From CBDBON01 sp965208395 (GTDB lineage: Bacteria > Chloroflexota > Dehalococcoidia > Lucifugimonadales > CBDBON01), in NCBI GenBank assembly GCA_965208395.1, contig CBDBON010000003.1, positions 1,488,001-1,552,000 on the forward strand: 64,000 bases of DNA, read 5' to 3'. The first letter of the stretch is position 1, and each line of letters starts with the position of its first letter. The notes below the pieces were generated by a model. The model ran no database searches. It had not been told where the DNA came from and saw only the letters and a list, made by a program, of their open reading frames with translations. Made by a program: the position numbers and the translations under genes. Positions 8,864-17,284 of this stretch are shown piece by piece.

Positions 8864-10300
8864 ATGCCGATATCGACCTCAATCGCCTCCCTGTTCGCCG
8901 CCGCCCTAATCGCCGCCGCATGCGCGGACGATAGACAGTCCGCTCCTCCGGCAGCCGCTCCTGGCACGGCGGCTCCCGTCTCCTTGACCCCCTCTCCCAC
9001 AGCCGCGCCCGGTCCGACCGCGTCACCCGCCGCCACCCCCAGCCCCGTGCCGCCGACGCCGACCCCCGCCTTCGTCCCGGCCCCGGTCATCCTACCCACC
9101 GTCTCCGTCCCACTACCGCTGCCGCGACGCTCGGTGGACGATCCGGCGGACTCGTTTCTCGACTCCCTGGGAGGACGGGCCTCTCTGATCAGGTCGCTCT
9201 TCCCGGTACGACCGATCGAGAGGAGTTTCATCGACCGGGAAGAGCTCGGGGAGAGGATGCAGTCCAGCCTGGACGCGGACGCCGACGAGATAGAGACCCA
9301 GCAGGCGCTCTACAGGACGCTGGGCATCATCGCAAGCGATCAGAGCCTCTTGGACATCCTCGTTCCGTTGTACACGGAGAATGTTCTGGGATTCTACGAC
9401 GCGGACGAGGAGCGCCTATACGTGGTCGGTCAGGCCGACGAGCTCACCCCCAGAGACCAGCTCACCTACGTGCACGAGTACGTGCACGGCCTCCAGCAGC
9501 AGCACTTCGACATGGACGGCACGTTCGACTCGCTGGAAGGGAACAGCGACAGCCGCCTCGCCTTCCGTGGACTCGTGGAGGGCGACGCCTCAGTGGCCGA
9601 GATACTCTTCATGCTCAACCACCTCGACGAGGATCAGCAGGCGCAGGCCAGGACCGCTCCGTCCCCTGCCGCCGAGCGCGCCTATAGGCAGGCCCCCCAC
9701 GTTGTCAGGCGCGCCTTCGCCTTCCCCTACGTGGAGGGATTCCGGTTCATCGCAGGTCTCTACACCGAGGTCGAGGGCTGGGACCTGGTCGACGGCGCCT
9801 ATGCCGGCCCGCCGAAGTCCACCGAGCAGATCCTCCACCCGGAGAAGTACCGATCGGGCGAGGGACCGCTGGCGGTCAAGCTGCCGGACATCGCGCCCGC
9901 CCTGCGGGCGGGATGGAGAAAGATCACCACCGACACCTTCGGTGAGCTCATTATCCAGGCGTACATGGAGATGCACCTGCCGCCCGAGAGGGCCGCTCTG
10001 GCCGCCGCCGGCTGGGGAGGAGACCGCTTCACCCTGTACGAAGACCCCGGGGGAGAGACCCTCCTCTACGCCCTTCTCCATTGGGACAGCGAGGAGGACG
10101 CCGCCGAGTTCTTCCAGGCCTTCCTGGACTTCAGCCGCGCCCGTACTGATGCGGAGTGGCAGCCGGCGGCGCAGGACGACGACACCCAAAGTCTCCTGAG
10201 GCTGGAGGACCGGGTCATCTACCTCCACCTGGCCGGAGCGCGTACGCTTCTCATCATCGCTCCCAACGAGCAGACCCTCGAGGCGCTCAGGGCTCTGTAG
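8864..10300 (+). CDS. Lipoprotein zinc metallopeptidase (HExxH ... EGDA)
   Basis: 478 residues from the ATG at 8,864. A signal peptide ends in the lipobox LIAAAC (Cys20), then a Pro/Thr/Ala-rich linker of about 60 residues, and then a peptidase-like domain with HEYVH (204-208) followed by LQQQHFD and by LVEGDAS (Glu239), the probable third zinc ligand. It should sit on the outer face of the membrane. The substrate is unknown. It stands alone between rny (divergent) and a palindromic repeat. The longer ORF start at 8,810 is rejected because it would bury the signal peptide. Confidence 0.8.
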   Translation: MPISTSIASLFAAALIAAACADDRQSAPPAAAPGTAAPVSLTPSPTAAPGPTASPAATPSPVPPTPTPAFVPAPVILPTVSVPLPLPRRSVDDPADSFLDSLGGRASLIRSLFPVRPIERSFIDREELGERMQSSLDADADEIETQQALYRTLGIIASDQSLLDILVPLYTENVLGFYDADEERLYVVGQADELTPRDQLTYVHEYVHGLQQQHFDMDGTFDSLEGNSDSRLAFRGLVEGDASVAEILFMLNHLDEDQQAQARTAPSPAAERAYRQAPHVVRRAFAFPYVEGFRFIAGLYTEVEGWDLVDGAYAGPPKSTEQILHPEKYRSGEGPLAVKLPDIAPALRAGWRKITTDTFGELIIQAYMEMHLPPERAALAAAGWGGDRFTLYEDPGGETLLYALLHWDSEEDAAEFFQAFLDFSRARTDAEWQPAAQDDDTQSLLRLEDRVIYLHLAGARTLLIIAPNEQTLEALRAL

Positions 10301-10317
10301 GAGAGCAGCGCATCTAT

Positions 10318-10382
10318 CCCTTGCCGCCCCGGCTCCGCGGGGCGAAGGTTAGAGTCTGCCCGTGCTTGATACGGGGACGGGG
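10318..10382. repeat. Palindromic intergenic repeats
   Basis: Two adjacent dyads lie between converging genes. The first (10,318-10,348) resembles the dyad at 13,722-13,747 (core CCGGCTCCGCGGGG...GAAGGTTAG). The second (10,359-10,375, arms CCCGT/ACGGG around GCTTGAT) resembles the CTTGA-loop dyad at 50,301-50,334. They may act as bidirectional terminators. Confidence 0.5.
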
Positions 10383-10384
10383 GC

Positions 10385-11020
10385 TCAGGCCGACCGGGAG
10401 AGCACGACGACCTCGAGATCCCTCGGAAGGCTCCTCGACGTGACCGAGAGCCTCGGACGCGGCTCGACCTCCGGGACGCCCAGCTCGGCCAGAAGCTCCT
10501 CGATCCCGTCCAGCTCCACGTCAACCCCGTCCGTCCGGTAGTGCACCGGCACCACAATACGCGGCTCGATGGCGCTGACGAGGCTCGCCACCCGGTTGGC
10601 GCCGATCGTGCCGCCGCCGCCCGCGGGGACGAACAGCACCTCCGTCTGGGTCAGCGTCCTCACCTGCGCGGGGGTGGGCATCCCTCCCAGACCGCCAAGA
10701 TGGCACAGGGTGAGCCCCTCCGTCTGAAAGATGAACACGGTGTTCGTCCGGCGCTCTGAGGCGTCGGCGCTCAGGCGAGTGCCCATCCCTGTGATGTAGA
10801 AGTTGGCTATCTCGTACTCGCCGGGCCCGTCGATGAACCTCGGCTCGCCATCGAGCGCGTCCCGGTGTGAGTGGTGGGGGTAGTCGTTGCTGATGGTGAC
10901 GATGTCGGCCTCATGCTTCCGCGTTGCGAGTCCGGCGGAGGGAGCGAACGGGTCGGTGATGAGGGTCGCCCCTCCCGTCTGCAGCCTGAGGGATGAGTGG
11001 CCGAGCCAGGTGATCTCCAT
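10385..11020 (-). CDS. MBL-fold metal-dependent hydrolase (UlaG-like)
   Basis: 211 residues beginning MEITWLGHSSLRLQTGG, with LITDPF, NDYPHHSHRDAL, GPGEYEI, LCHLGG and PVHYRTDG, as in the UlaG/YtkL-like branch of the metallo-beta-lactamase superfamily. The usual HxHxDH is replaced by a DYPHHSH segment, common in this predicted-hydrolase subgroup, so metal loading and activity are uncertain. It is a single-gene unit with its own promoter (11,061-11,090), divergent from hrcA. Confidence 0.8.
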   Translation of the reverse strand: MEITWLGHSSLRLQTGGATLITDPFAPSAGLATRKHEADIVTISNDYPHHSHRDALDGEPRFIDGPGEYEIANFYITGMGTRLSADASERRTNTVFIFQTEGLTLCHLGGLGGMPTPAQVRTLTQTEVLFVPAGGGGTIGANRVASLVSAIEPRIVVPVHYRTDGVDVELDGIEELLAELGVPEVEPRPRLSVTSRSLPRDLEVVVLSRSA

Positions 11021-11060
11021 GTCTTCCTTGAAGAGCGTTGCGAAAATCGTTGCTTGGAGC

Positions 11061-11090
11061 AGTATAGCAACGGCCCGCGAGACGGTTCAA
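11061..11090 (-). promoter_or_regulatory. Promoter of the MBL-fold gene
   Basis: Minus-strand TTGAAC (11,085-11,090), 18-bp spacer and TATACT (11,061-11,066) preceded by TGC, giving the local extended -10 type GTTGCTATA. Confidence 0.5.
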
Positions 11091-11150
11091 CGAGTTAGCG
11101 CGGCGCGAAAGCTAGCGTGCGGCACGCCGCTGTGATACGCTCGAAATGCC

Positions 11151-12176
11151 ATGCTCACTCAGAGACAGGGGACGATCCTCAATCTGATCGTCGACCACTA
11201 TACGCGGACGGCGGCTCCCATCGGATCGGAGACCATCTCTCGTCTGTGCGGCCTCGGCGTCAGCTCCGCCACGATTCGCAAGGAGGTGGCGAGGCTGGAC
11301 GAGGAGGGATACATCAGCAGGAGCCACCCATCCTCGGGGAGCGTGCCGCTCGACAAGGCCTACAGGCTCTACGTCGAGTCGATGACCGCGGACGCGCAGA
11401 GCGCCGTCCCGCCCGGAACGCGCCGGTTCGTGCGCAGACGACTCGGAGACGTTGAACGGGACCTCGACGAGTGGACCAGCGCCGCTGCGACGATCCTGGC
11501 GCAGCTCGTCGGCAACATGGCCATCGCCACCCTCCCCAAGGCCCCTGAATCTCGAGTCAGGCATCTCGAGCTCGTCCGCCTGCAGGACTTCTTGGCAATG
11601 CTCATCGTCGTGATGGAGCAGGCGCGTCTGCGTCGCCACCTGATACGCCTCGAGGAGGCCGTGGACGCGCATGCGCTCGAGTCTACGGCCATCAGGATGA
11701 GGGATGAGCTGCACGGCCTGACGCGCCGTGAGATAGAGTCGAGGAGCGTCGCGTCGAACGCGCTGGAGGAGGCGGTCGTAGACGCCGCCGTCGTTATCCT
11801 CAGAGATGAGGAGCGTGAGCTCTACAGCGAGCACTACGTCGACGGTCTCAGGAACCTGCTCGGCCAGCCCGAGTTCGAGGACAACGACCGCGTCCGCGCC
11901 ATCGTCGAGGGGCTGGAAGACCGTAGTCTCGTCCACGCGGTGCTGGACGAGACGCCCGAGGGGGACGCCGCCAGGGTGACGATAGGGTCCGAGAACCGGG
12001 GCGATATGCTGTGGCCCCTGAGCATCGTTATCTGCCAGTACGGAGTGCCCCACCAGGCTGTCGGCGCCGTCGGTGCCGTCGGCCCGACACGCATGCAATA
12101 CCGCGAGACGATCGCCAGCGTACAGTTCATGGCCTCCGTCATGAGCGACCTCGTCGAGACCGTCAGCCCAGCCTGA
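11151..12176 (+). CDS. hrcA: Heat-inducible transcription repressor HrcA
   Basis: 341 residues. The N-terminal winged helix has the family signature: LTQRQGTILNLIVDHY, AAPIGSETIS, SSATIRKEVARLDEEGYI and SHPSSGSVPLDKAYR. The central GAF-like and insertion domains follow. HrcA represses groE/dnaK-type operons through CIRCE operators. No consensus CIRCE is visible just upstream, and no dnaK, dnaJ or grpE is adjacent; instead ffh follows 9 bp downstream. The 'hTSaGriPt' motif reads SHPSSGSVPLD, a mild divergence. Confidence 0.88.
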   Translation: MLTQRQGTILNLIVDHYTRTAAPIGSETISRLCGLGVSSATIRKEVARLDEEGYISRSHPSSGSVPLDKAYRLYVESMTADAQSAVPPGTRRFVRRRLGDVERDLDEWTSAAATILAQLVGNMAIATLPKAPESRVRHLELVRLQDFLAMLIVVMEQARLRRHLIRLEEAVDAHALESTAIRMRDELHGLTRREIESRSVASNALEEAVVDAAVVILRDEERELYSEHYVDGLRNLLGQPEFEDNDRVRAIVEGLEDRSLVHAVLDETPEGDAARVTIGSENRGDMLWPLSIVICQYGVPHQAVGAVGAVGPTRMQYRETIASVQFMASVMSDLVETVSPA

Positions 12177-12185
12177 CGAACCCCC

Positions 12186-13526
12186 GTGTTCGAAGCGCTC
12201 TCCCAGAAGCTGAATCGCGCTCTCCATCGCCTGAGCGCCAAGGGACGGCTCACCGAAAAGGACATCGACCAGGCGCTGCGGGAGGTCCGGCTGGCCCTCC
12301 TCGAAGCCGACGTCAACTTCAAGGTCGCCCGTGACCTGATCGCCAGGATCCGTGAGAGGGCGCTTGCGGACGAGGTGCTCAGGAGCCTGACTCCGGGCCA
12401 GCACGTCGCCAGGATCACCGGGGAGGAGCTGACTTCAATACTGGGCGCGGGCGTCAAGCGCCTGGTCCCCGGCGCGGCGCCGCCCTCCGTGATGCTGATA
12501 GCCGGGCTTAACGGCTCCGGCAAGACCACGACCGCCGCCAAGCTCGCGCTCCACCTCAAGCAGGCGCGGCAGAAGCCCCTCCTGGTCGCCGCGGATATCC
12601 ACCGTCCCGCAGCCGTCCGCCAGCTGGAGACGCTCGGCAGTCAGGTCGACGTCGAGGTCTACGCCGGCGACTCGAAGCGTCCGGCGGTGAAGGTGGCGGG
12701 CGACGGAGTGAGGCGCGCCGCCGAGATCGGCGCGTCGTGGGCGATCGTCGACACTGCCGGACGGTTCCAGGTCGACGACGACCTGATGCAGGAGCTGGAG
12801 CAGATCAGGGACGCCGTGTCCCCGGCGGAGACGCTGCTCGTCGTGGACGCCATGACCGGGCAGGACTCCGTGCGGGTCGCGGAGGAGTTCCACCGGCGCG
12901 TCGGACTGACCGGACTCGTCCTCAGCAAGATGGACGGGGACGCGCGCGGCGGCGCGGCGCTGTCCATCTCCTCGGCCACAGGCCTCCCGGTCAAGTTCTT
13001 CGGCACCGGGGAGCGCGTGAACGCGCTCGAGGTGTTCCATCCCGACCGGCTCGCGTCGCGCATCCTGGGCATGGGAGACCTGCAGACCCTCGCCGAGAAG
13101 GCGCAGGCCGACGTGGATCAGCAAGAGGCTGCTCGTCTGGAAGAGAAAATACGGCGTGCGAGCTTCGACCTGGAGGACTTCCTAGGCCAGCTGCGTCAGC
13201 TCAGGAAGATGGGGCCTCTCAGCCAGATAATGGACTTCATCCCCGGCGTCTCGGGACTGCGCGAGAGGATGGGCGCCGCGGACGTGGACGAGGGCGACCT
13301 TGCCAGGATCGAGGCGCTGATCCTGTCGATGACGCCGGAGGAGAGGCGGAAGCCGGAGATCATAGGCGGGAGCCGCAGGCGACGCATCGCGAGAGGAAGC
13401 GGAACCACCCCGCGGGACGTCAACCAGCTCCTGAACCAGTTCCGCCAGGTGCAGAAGCTGACGCGCCAGCTCGCCTCAGGGAAGCTCCCCGCCGAAGCCC
13501 TTCAGGTCCCCCGCCGCCGGAGATAG
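12186..13526 (+). CDS. ffh: Signal recognition particle protein Ffh
   Basis: 446 residues, the SRP54 GTPase that brings ribosomes making membrane proteins to FtsY. N domain 1-95; G domain with P-loop GLNGSGKTTTAAKL (107-120), DTAGRFQ and SKMDGDARGGAALS; M domain from about 325 with the RNA-binding C-terminal helix region. The start is GTG at 12,186, 9 bp after the hrcA stop, so the two genes are very likely cotranscribed. G4 is SKMD rather than TKxD, a common variant. Confidence 0.97.
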   Translation: MFEALSQKLNRALHRLSAKGRLTEKDIDQALREVRLALLEADVNFKVARDLIARIRERALADEVLRSLTPGQHVARITGEELTSILGAGVKRLVPGAAPPSVMLIAGLNGSGKTTTAAKLALHLKQARQKPLLVAADIHRPAAVRQLETLGSQVDVEVYAGDSKRPAVKVAGDGVRRAAEIGASWAIVDTAGRFQVDDDLMQELEQIRDAVSPAETLLVVDAMTGQDSVRVAEEFHRRVGLTGLVLSKMDGDARGGAALSISSATGLPVKFFGTGERVNALEVFHPDRLASRILGMGDLQTLAEKAQADVDQQEAARLEEKIRRASFDLEDFLGQLRQLRKMGPLSQIMDFIPGVSGLRERMGAADVDEGDLARIEALILSMTPEERRKPEIIGGSRRRRIARGSGTTPRDVNQLLNQFRQVQKLTRQLASGKLPAEALQVPRRRR

Positions 13527-13587
13527 CGAAGGGAACCTATCCCGTCACTCGGTCCCGTTTCGTTCGGCGCAGACGGAAACAGAACCC

Positions 13588-13747
13588 GTCACTCTCGCGA
13601 AAGCGGGAGTCCATCTTGTGGCTTGACGCTCACTCGCGAACGACCCGGGGGACCATCTGGTCTTCCCCTGCCTCCGCGAAGGGATCGAAGTAAAGATAAG
13701 AGAGGATGGAGCGCTCTTGTCCCTTCCCCCGGCTCCGCGGGGGAAGG
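13588..13747. repeat. Two different palindromic repeats downstream of ffh
   Basis: 13,588-13,613 carries CTCGCGAAAGCGGGAG and matches the cassette at 21,123-21,149 (CATTCCCGCGAAAGCGGGAA). 13,722-13,747 is a 10-bp stem (CCTTCCCCCG / CGGGGGAAGG) followed by TTAGGATGGGGG. Both lie between converging ffh and transketolase genes and could terminate both. No gene is visible in 13,527-13,766. Confidence 0.55.
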
Positions 13748-13766
13748 TTAGGATGGGGGCCTCCCG

Positions 13767-14708
13767 CTAGCTCCCTTTCCGCCCCACCGCCCGGCGCACG
13801 GCCCGCTCGATGTCCCCGGAGGTGAGACCGTACCTCTCTAGCAGCTGCTCGGCGGTTCCCGACTCAGCGTAGCCGCGCAGCGCCACCGGCTCCACCGGAG
13901 TCGGCAGCTCGCGTGAGAGCGTCTGGGACACCAGGCTGCCCAGCCCGCCGTTGATGTAGTGCTCCTCCGCCGTTACCACCGCGCCGGTGTCGCGCGCCGC
14001 CTCCACTACGGCTGCCTCGTCGAGGGGACTCACCGTCGCCATGTTCAGCACCCTGCACCGGATGCCGTCGGCGGCCAGCGTGTCCGCGGCAATGAGCGCC
14101 GCGTGCACCATGATCCCGCAGGCGATGATCGCCGCGTCCGTGCCGTCTCGTAGCGTCTCGGCCCTGCCGACGGCGAAATCGACGCCGTCCGTGTGCACGA
14201 CCGGGGTCGGTGGGCGCGAGACTCGTATGTAGAATGGCCCCTCCGTATCGACGGCGGCCCGCACTGCCTCCACCGTCTCGGGCCCGTCGGCGGGGACGAT
14301 CACGTTGAACCCCGGCAGCGCCGACATGAGCGCGATGTCCTCGATGCCGTGCGCCGACACGCCGTCCTCTCCGGTGATGATTCCCCCGTGCGTCGCGACC
14401 ACCTTGACGTTCTGCCCCGACTGGGCCACGCCCACGCGGAGCTGGTCGTAGGGCCGGCTGGTGGCGAAGACGGTGAAGGTGCTCACGATGGGGATCTTCC
14501 CCGATGCGGCCAGGCCGGCCGCGACGCTGACGATGTTCTGCTCCGCCGGGCCGAAGTCGAAGAAGCGCTCCGGGTACCTGGCGCCGAACAGATTCGTGAA
14601 GGTCGACTTGTTCAGGTCGCCTCCCAGGACGACCAGGTCCGGACGCGTCTCGCCAAGCTCCACCAGCGTCCGGCCCGCTATCTCTCTCGTCGAGGCTGTC
14701 TCAGCCAA
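13767..14708 (-). CDS. Transketolase, C-terminal subunit
   Basis: 313 residues covering the Pyr and C-terminal domains of a split transketolase. Visible: GAxYPERFFDFGPAEQN, the conserved STFTVFATSRPYDQLR segment, GGIITGEDGVSAHGIEDIAL and the C-terminal EEHYINGGLGSLVSQ. It works with the N-terminal subunit encoded 22 bp upstream to transfer two-carbon units in the pentose phosphate pathway; a DXP-synthase-like or other ketol transfer is also possible for split pairs. Confidence 0.9.
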   Translation of the reverse strand: MAETASTREIAGRTLVELGETRPDLVVLGGDLNKSTFTNLFGARYPERFFDFGPAEQNIVSVAAGLAASGKIPIVSTFTVFATSRPYDQLRVGVAQSGQNVKVVATHGGIITGEDGVSAHGIEDIALMSALPGFNVIVPADGPETVEAVRAAVDTEGPFYIRVSRPPTPVVHTDGVDFAVGRAETLRDGTDAAIIACGIMVHAALIAADTLAADGIRCRVLNMATVSPLDEAAVVEAARDTGAVVTAEEHYINGGLGSLVSQTLSRELPTPVEPVALRGYAESGTAEQLLERYGLTSGDIERAVRRAVGRKGS

Positions 14709-14730
14709 CGGCGCTACCCCCTTGTCCTGA

Positions 14731-15555
14731 TCAGCCGATCTCCTGCAGGGCCAGCGACGCCTGCTCGGGGGACGGCGCCTTTCCGTGGAAGTCGGGATTG
14801 TCCTCCATGAAGCTGACCCCCTTCCCCTTCACGGTGCGGGCCACGATCGCCGACGGTCTCCCCGCTACGCCTCCGGCGCGCTCCAGCGCCGAGAGCACCT
14901 GTTCCAGGTCGTGGCCGTCGATCTCCACCGTATCCCATCCGAAGGCCCGCCACTTGTCGGCCAGGGGCTCGAGCTGCATCACCTCGTCGGTCCGCCGGTC
15001 GTTCTGGATGCCGTTGCGGTCCACGATGGCGACCAGGTTGTCCAGCGCGTAGTGGGAAGCGGACATCGCGGCCTCCCACACCTGCCCCTCGTCGCACTCT
15101 CCGTCGCCTAGCAGCACGTAGGTGCGCGAGGGCCGTCCGTCCAGCCTGGAGGCGAGCGCGGTTCCGACGCCGAAGGAGAGCCCCTGTCCCAGCGAGCCGC
15201 CCGACATCTCGACGCCCGGCGTCTTCACGTGAGCGTGGCCCTGGAGGCGGCTGTCCAGCTTTCGGAAGCTGCTAAGCTCCTCCTCCGGGAAGTAGCCCGC
15301 CGCGGCGAGAGCAGCGTACAGCACGGGACAGGCGTGCGCCTTGCTCAGGATGAACCGGTCCCGGTCCGGCCAGGAGGGCTCCGACGCCCTGTGCCGCATG
15401 ACACGGAAGTAGAGTGAGGAGAGGATCTCGACGGCGGAGAGTGATCCGCCCGGATGCCCGGATCCGGCCTCCGTCACCATCGTTATGATGCTCCGCCGGA
15501 GCCGCCGGGCAACCTCGTTCAGGTCTGCCGGGCCCGTGGCGACAGGGTCCGCCAT
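14731..15555 (-). CDS. Transketolase, N-terminal subunit
   Basis: 274 residues, the ThDP-binding half of a split transketolase. Visible: GHPGGSLSAVEILSSLYF, SKAHACPVLYAALA, GSLGQGLSFGVGTA and the ThDP/Mg motif LLGDGECDEGQVWEA with NLVAIVDRNGIQND. It starts at 15,555 with AGGAGGT just upstream. It forms the first gene of a two-gene operon with the C-terminal subunit. Confidence 0.92.
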   Translation of the reverse strand: MADPVATGPADLNEVARRLRRSIITMVTEAGSGHPGGSLSAVEILSSLYFRVMRHRASEPSWPDRDRFILSKAHACPVLYAALAAAGYFPEEELSSFRKLDSRLQGHAHVKTPGVEMSGGSLGQGLSFGVGTALASRLDGRPSRTYVLLGDGECDEGQVWEAAMSASHYALDNLVAIVDRNGIQNDRRTDEVMQLEPLADKWRAFGWDTVEIDGHDLEQVLSALERAGGVAGRPSAIVARTVKGKGVSFMEDNPDFHGKAPSPEQASLALQEIG

Positions 15556-15584
15556 CGCTCGTACCTCCTGTCCGCAGTCCGGCG

Positions 15585-15593
15585 ATTATAGCA
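15585..15593 (-). promoter_or_regulatory. Extended -10 of the transketolase operon
   Basis: Minus-strand TGCTATAAT, preceded by CACGT. The surrounding 30 bp (AACCT..TCCCG.CACGTTG.TATAAT.GCC) resemble the sequence upstream of the phosphotriesterase-like gene at 20,030. Confidence 0.5.
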
Positions 15594-15726
15594 ACGTGCG
15601 GGATGAGGTTCTAGGCCGTGTGCCCGTTCAGTACATATGAGACTGTGGAGACGGCCCTCCAAAGCTTGGCGGCACTGCTCGGCTGGGCCCCCTTCCTACT
15701 CTGAGAAGCTACCTTCCAGCCGCAAC

Positions 15727-17271
15727 CTAACCCGGAATCGACAGGTCCGCGAGGATGGCCTTTGCGCAGTTGTGGCCGGGCGCTCCCGTCACCTCGCCGC
15801 CGGGGTGCGTACCCGCCCCGCACATGTAGAGACCCCTGACCTGACTCCGGTACGGCTGCCGGCCCAGCTGATCGGGAGTGGCGTCTATGTGATGTATGTT
15901 GCCCGCCGTCATCCAGGTCCTCGTCCGGATGTCCTCGGGAGTCTGCAGCTCCCAGTCGACTACGCTGTCCCGGAAGCCTGGAAAGTAGCTGTCGACGACG
16001 CTGATCAGGTTGTCGGCCGCATCCTGTCTCACCTCATCCCAGCTGCGCTCGACCAGCCGGGCCGGCTGATAGGTCGACCAGACGGTGAGGAGATGGGAGC
16101 CATCCAACGCGCAGGCGGGGTCGAACGCGGACGGGACCCTCACCGTCATGACGGGCGATCGCGGCCACCGGCCCTCCATCGTGTCTCTCCAGGCCCGCTC
16201 GTAGTACTGGACGGACGGGCCGATCATGATGGGATTCGGCACCAGTCGACGGTCATAGCCGTTCCCCAGGTAGCGGCCGAAGTCTGGCATCTCGCCGATG
16301 ATCACGGACAGCACGAGGCTGGACACGCGGGCCGTCATGGCCCTGGCGCGCCGTGCGTCCTCGGGCGCGTCGTCCGCGCTCACCAGCGTCGAGAAGGTGC
16401 GCTTGGGGTCTGCGTTGGAGACTACGATCCGGCTCCCGATCTCCTCGCCGTCGGAGAGACGGACTCCCGAGACGGCCCCGTCCTCCACGATCACCCTGTC
16501 GACGACTGCACCGGTCCCGATAGCGGCGCCAAACTCCCGGGCCGCACTCGCCATGGCCCGTGTGATACCCCCCATACCCCCCACCGGTACTCCCTTGTCA
16601 CGGGAACGGGCAAGAACGGAGCCGCATCGGAGGAAGGCGAGACTGAGGATGCTGCCGGGCTGCGACGGGTCGGACTCGGAGGGCGACATGAAGTAGGCCC
16701 TCACCCGCTCATCCTCGAAATAGTGCTCCACCAGGTCCGCAAGGCTCCAGGTCAGGAGTCTGCCGAGGGTATCTTCCAGCGCCGTGCCCCGGGTCTTCTC
16801 CACCAGTCCGCGTATGGTCGGGGGCCCGGTCAAGTAGTAGGGGGCGAGCATCTCCACCACGGCGTCCCAGAACGCCTCCCACTGCGGCACCGCCGCGGCG
16901 TCGCGGCGCGAGAGCTGTCCAATCTGGGCTGCGAGATCGTCCGTGGTATCGACGCCCGGCCCGCCGAGGTGGGCGCTGTCTGGAAACGGGCGAAAGGGCA
17001 GGCCCTGCCGCTTGGAGGCGTACGTCTCGGCGATCTCGAAGCCATGGTCTCTCAGGTCCAGGTCGTCGATGACTTTGGCCTGGAGCATGTCGCAGTTGCG
17101 CGCGCAGACCGGGCCGTGCACGCCTGGGAAGAGCTCCTCGGTGGTGCAGGCCCCGCCGACCTTGTCGAGTCGCTCGAGCACCAGGACGGAGAGACCGGCC
17201 CTGGCGAGGTAGCCCGCCGTCACCAGACCGTTGTGTCCAGCCCCGATGACGATTGCGTCGTAAGCGCGCAA
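15727..17271 (-). CDS. CrtI-like NAD(P)/FAD-dependent oxidoreductase
   Basis: 514 residues from TTG 17,271, chosen because a purine-rich AAGGGGGG precedes it and it leaves a 13-bp gap after the upstream stop; an ATG at 17,340 would overlap that gene. The Rossmann motif is YDAIVIGAGHNGLVTAGYLA, followed by LERLDKVGGACTTEE, and the FAD-closing motif near the end is LYMCGAGTHPGGEVTGAPGH. This is the phytoene desaturase/BBOX-like 'FAD-dependent oxidoreductase' family. No carotenoid genes are nearby, so the substrate is unknown. Confidence 0.85.
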   Translation of the reverse strand: MRAYDAIVIGAGHNGLVTAGYLARAGLSVLVLERLDKVGGACTTEELFPGVHGPVCARNCDMLQAKVIDDLDLRDHGFEIAETYASKRQGLPFRPFPDSAHLGGPGVDTTDDLAAQIGQLSRRDAAAVPQWEAFWDAVVEMLAPYYLTGPPTIRGLVEKTRGTALEDTLGRLLTWSLADLVEHYFEDERVRAYFMSPSESDPSQPGSILSLAFLRCGSVLARSRDKGVPVGGMGGITRAMASAAREFGAAIGTGAVVDRVIVEDGAVSGVRLSDGEEIGSRIVVSNADPKRTFSTLVSADDAPEDARRARAMTARVSSLVLSVIIGEMPDFGRYLGNGYDRRLVPNPIMIGPSVQYYERAWRDTMEGRWPRSPVMTVRVPSAFDPACALDGSHLLTVWSTYQPARLVERSWDEVRQDAADNLISVVDSYFPGFRDSVVDWELQTPEDIRTRTWMTAGNIHHIDATPDQLGRQPYRSQVRGLYMCGAGTHPGGEVTGAPGHNCAKAILADLSIPG

Positions 17272-17284
17272 GGGACTGCCCCCC

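Noticed and set aside
11091..11150. CIRCE operator upstream of hrcA
   Set aside because: Neither TTAGCACTC nor GAGTGCTAA can be found with the expected 9-bp gap.
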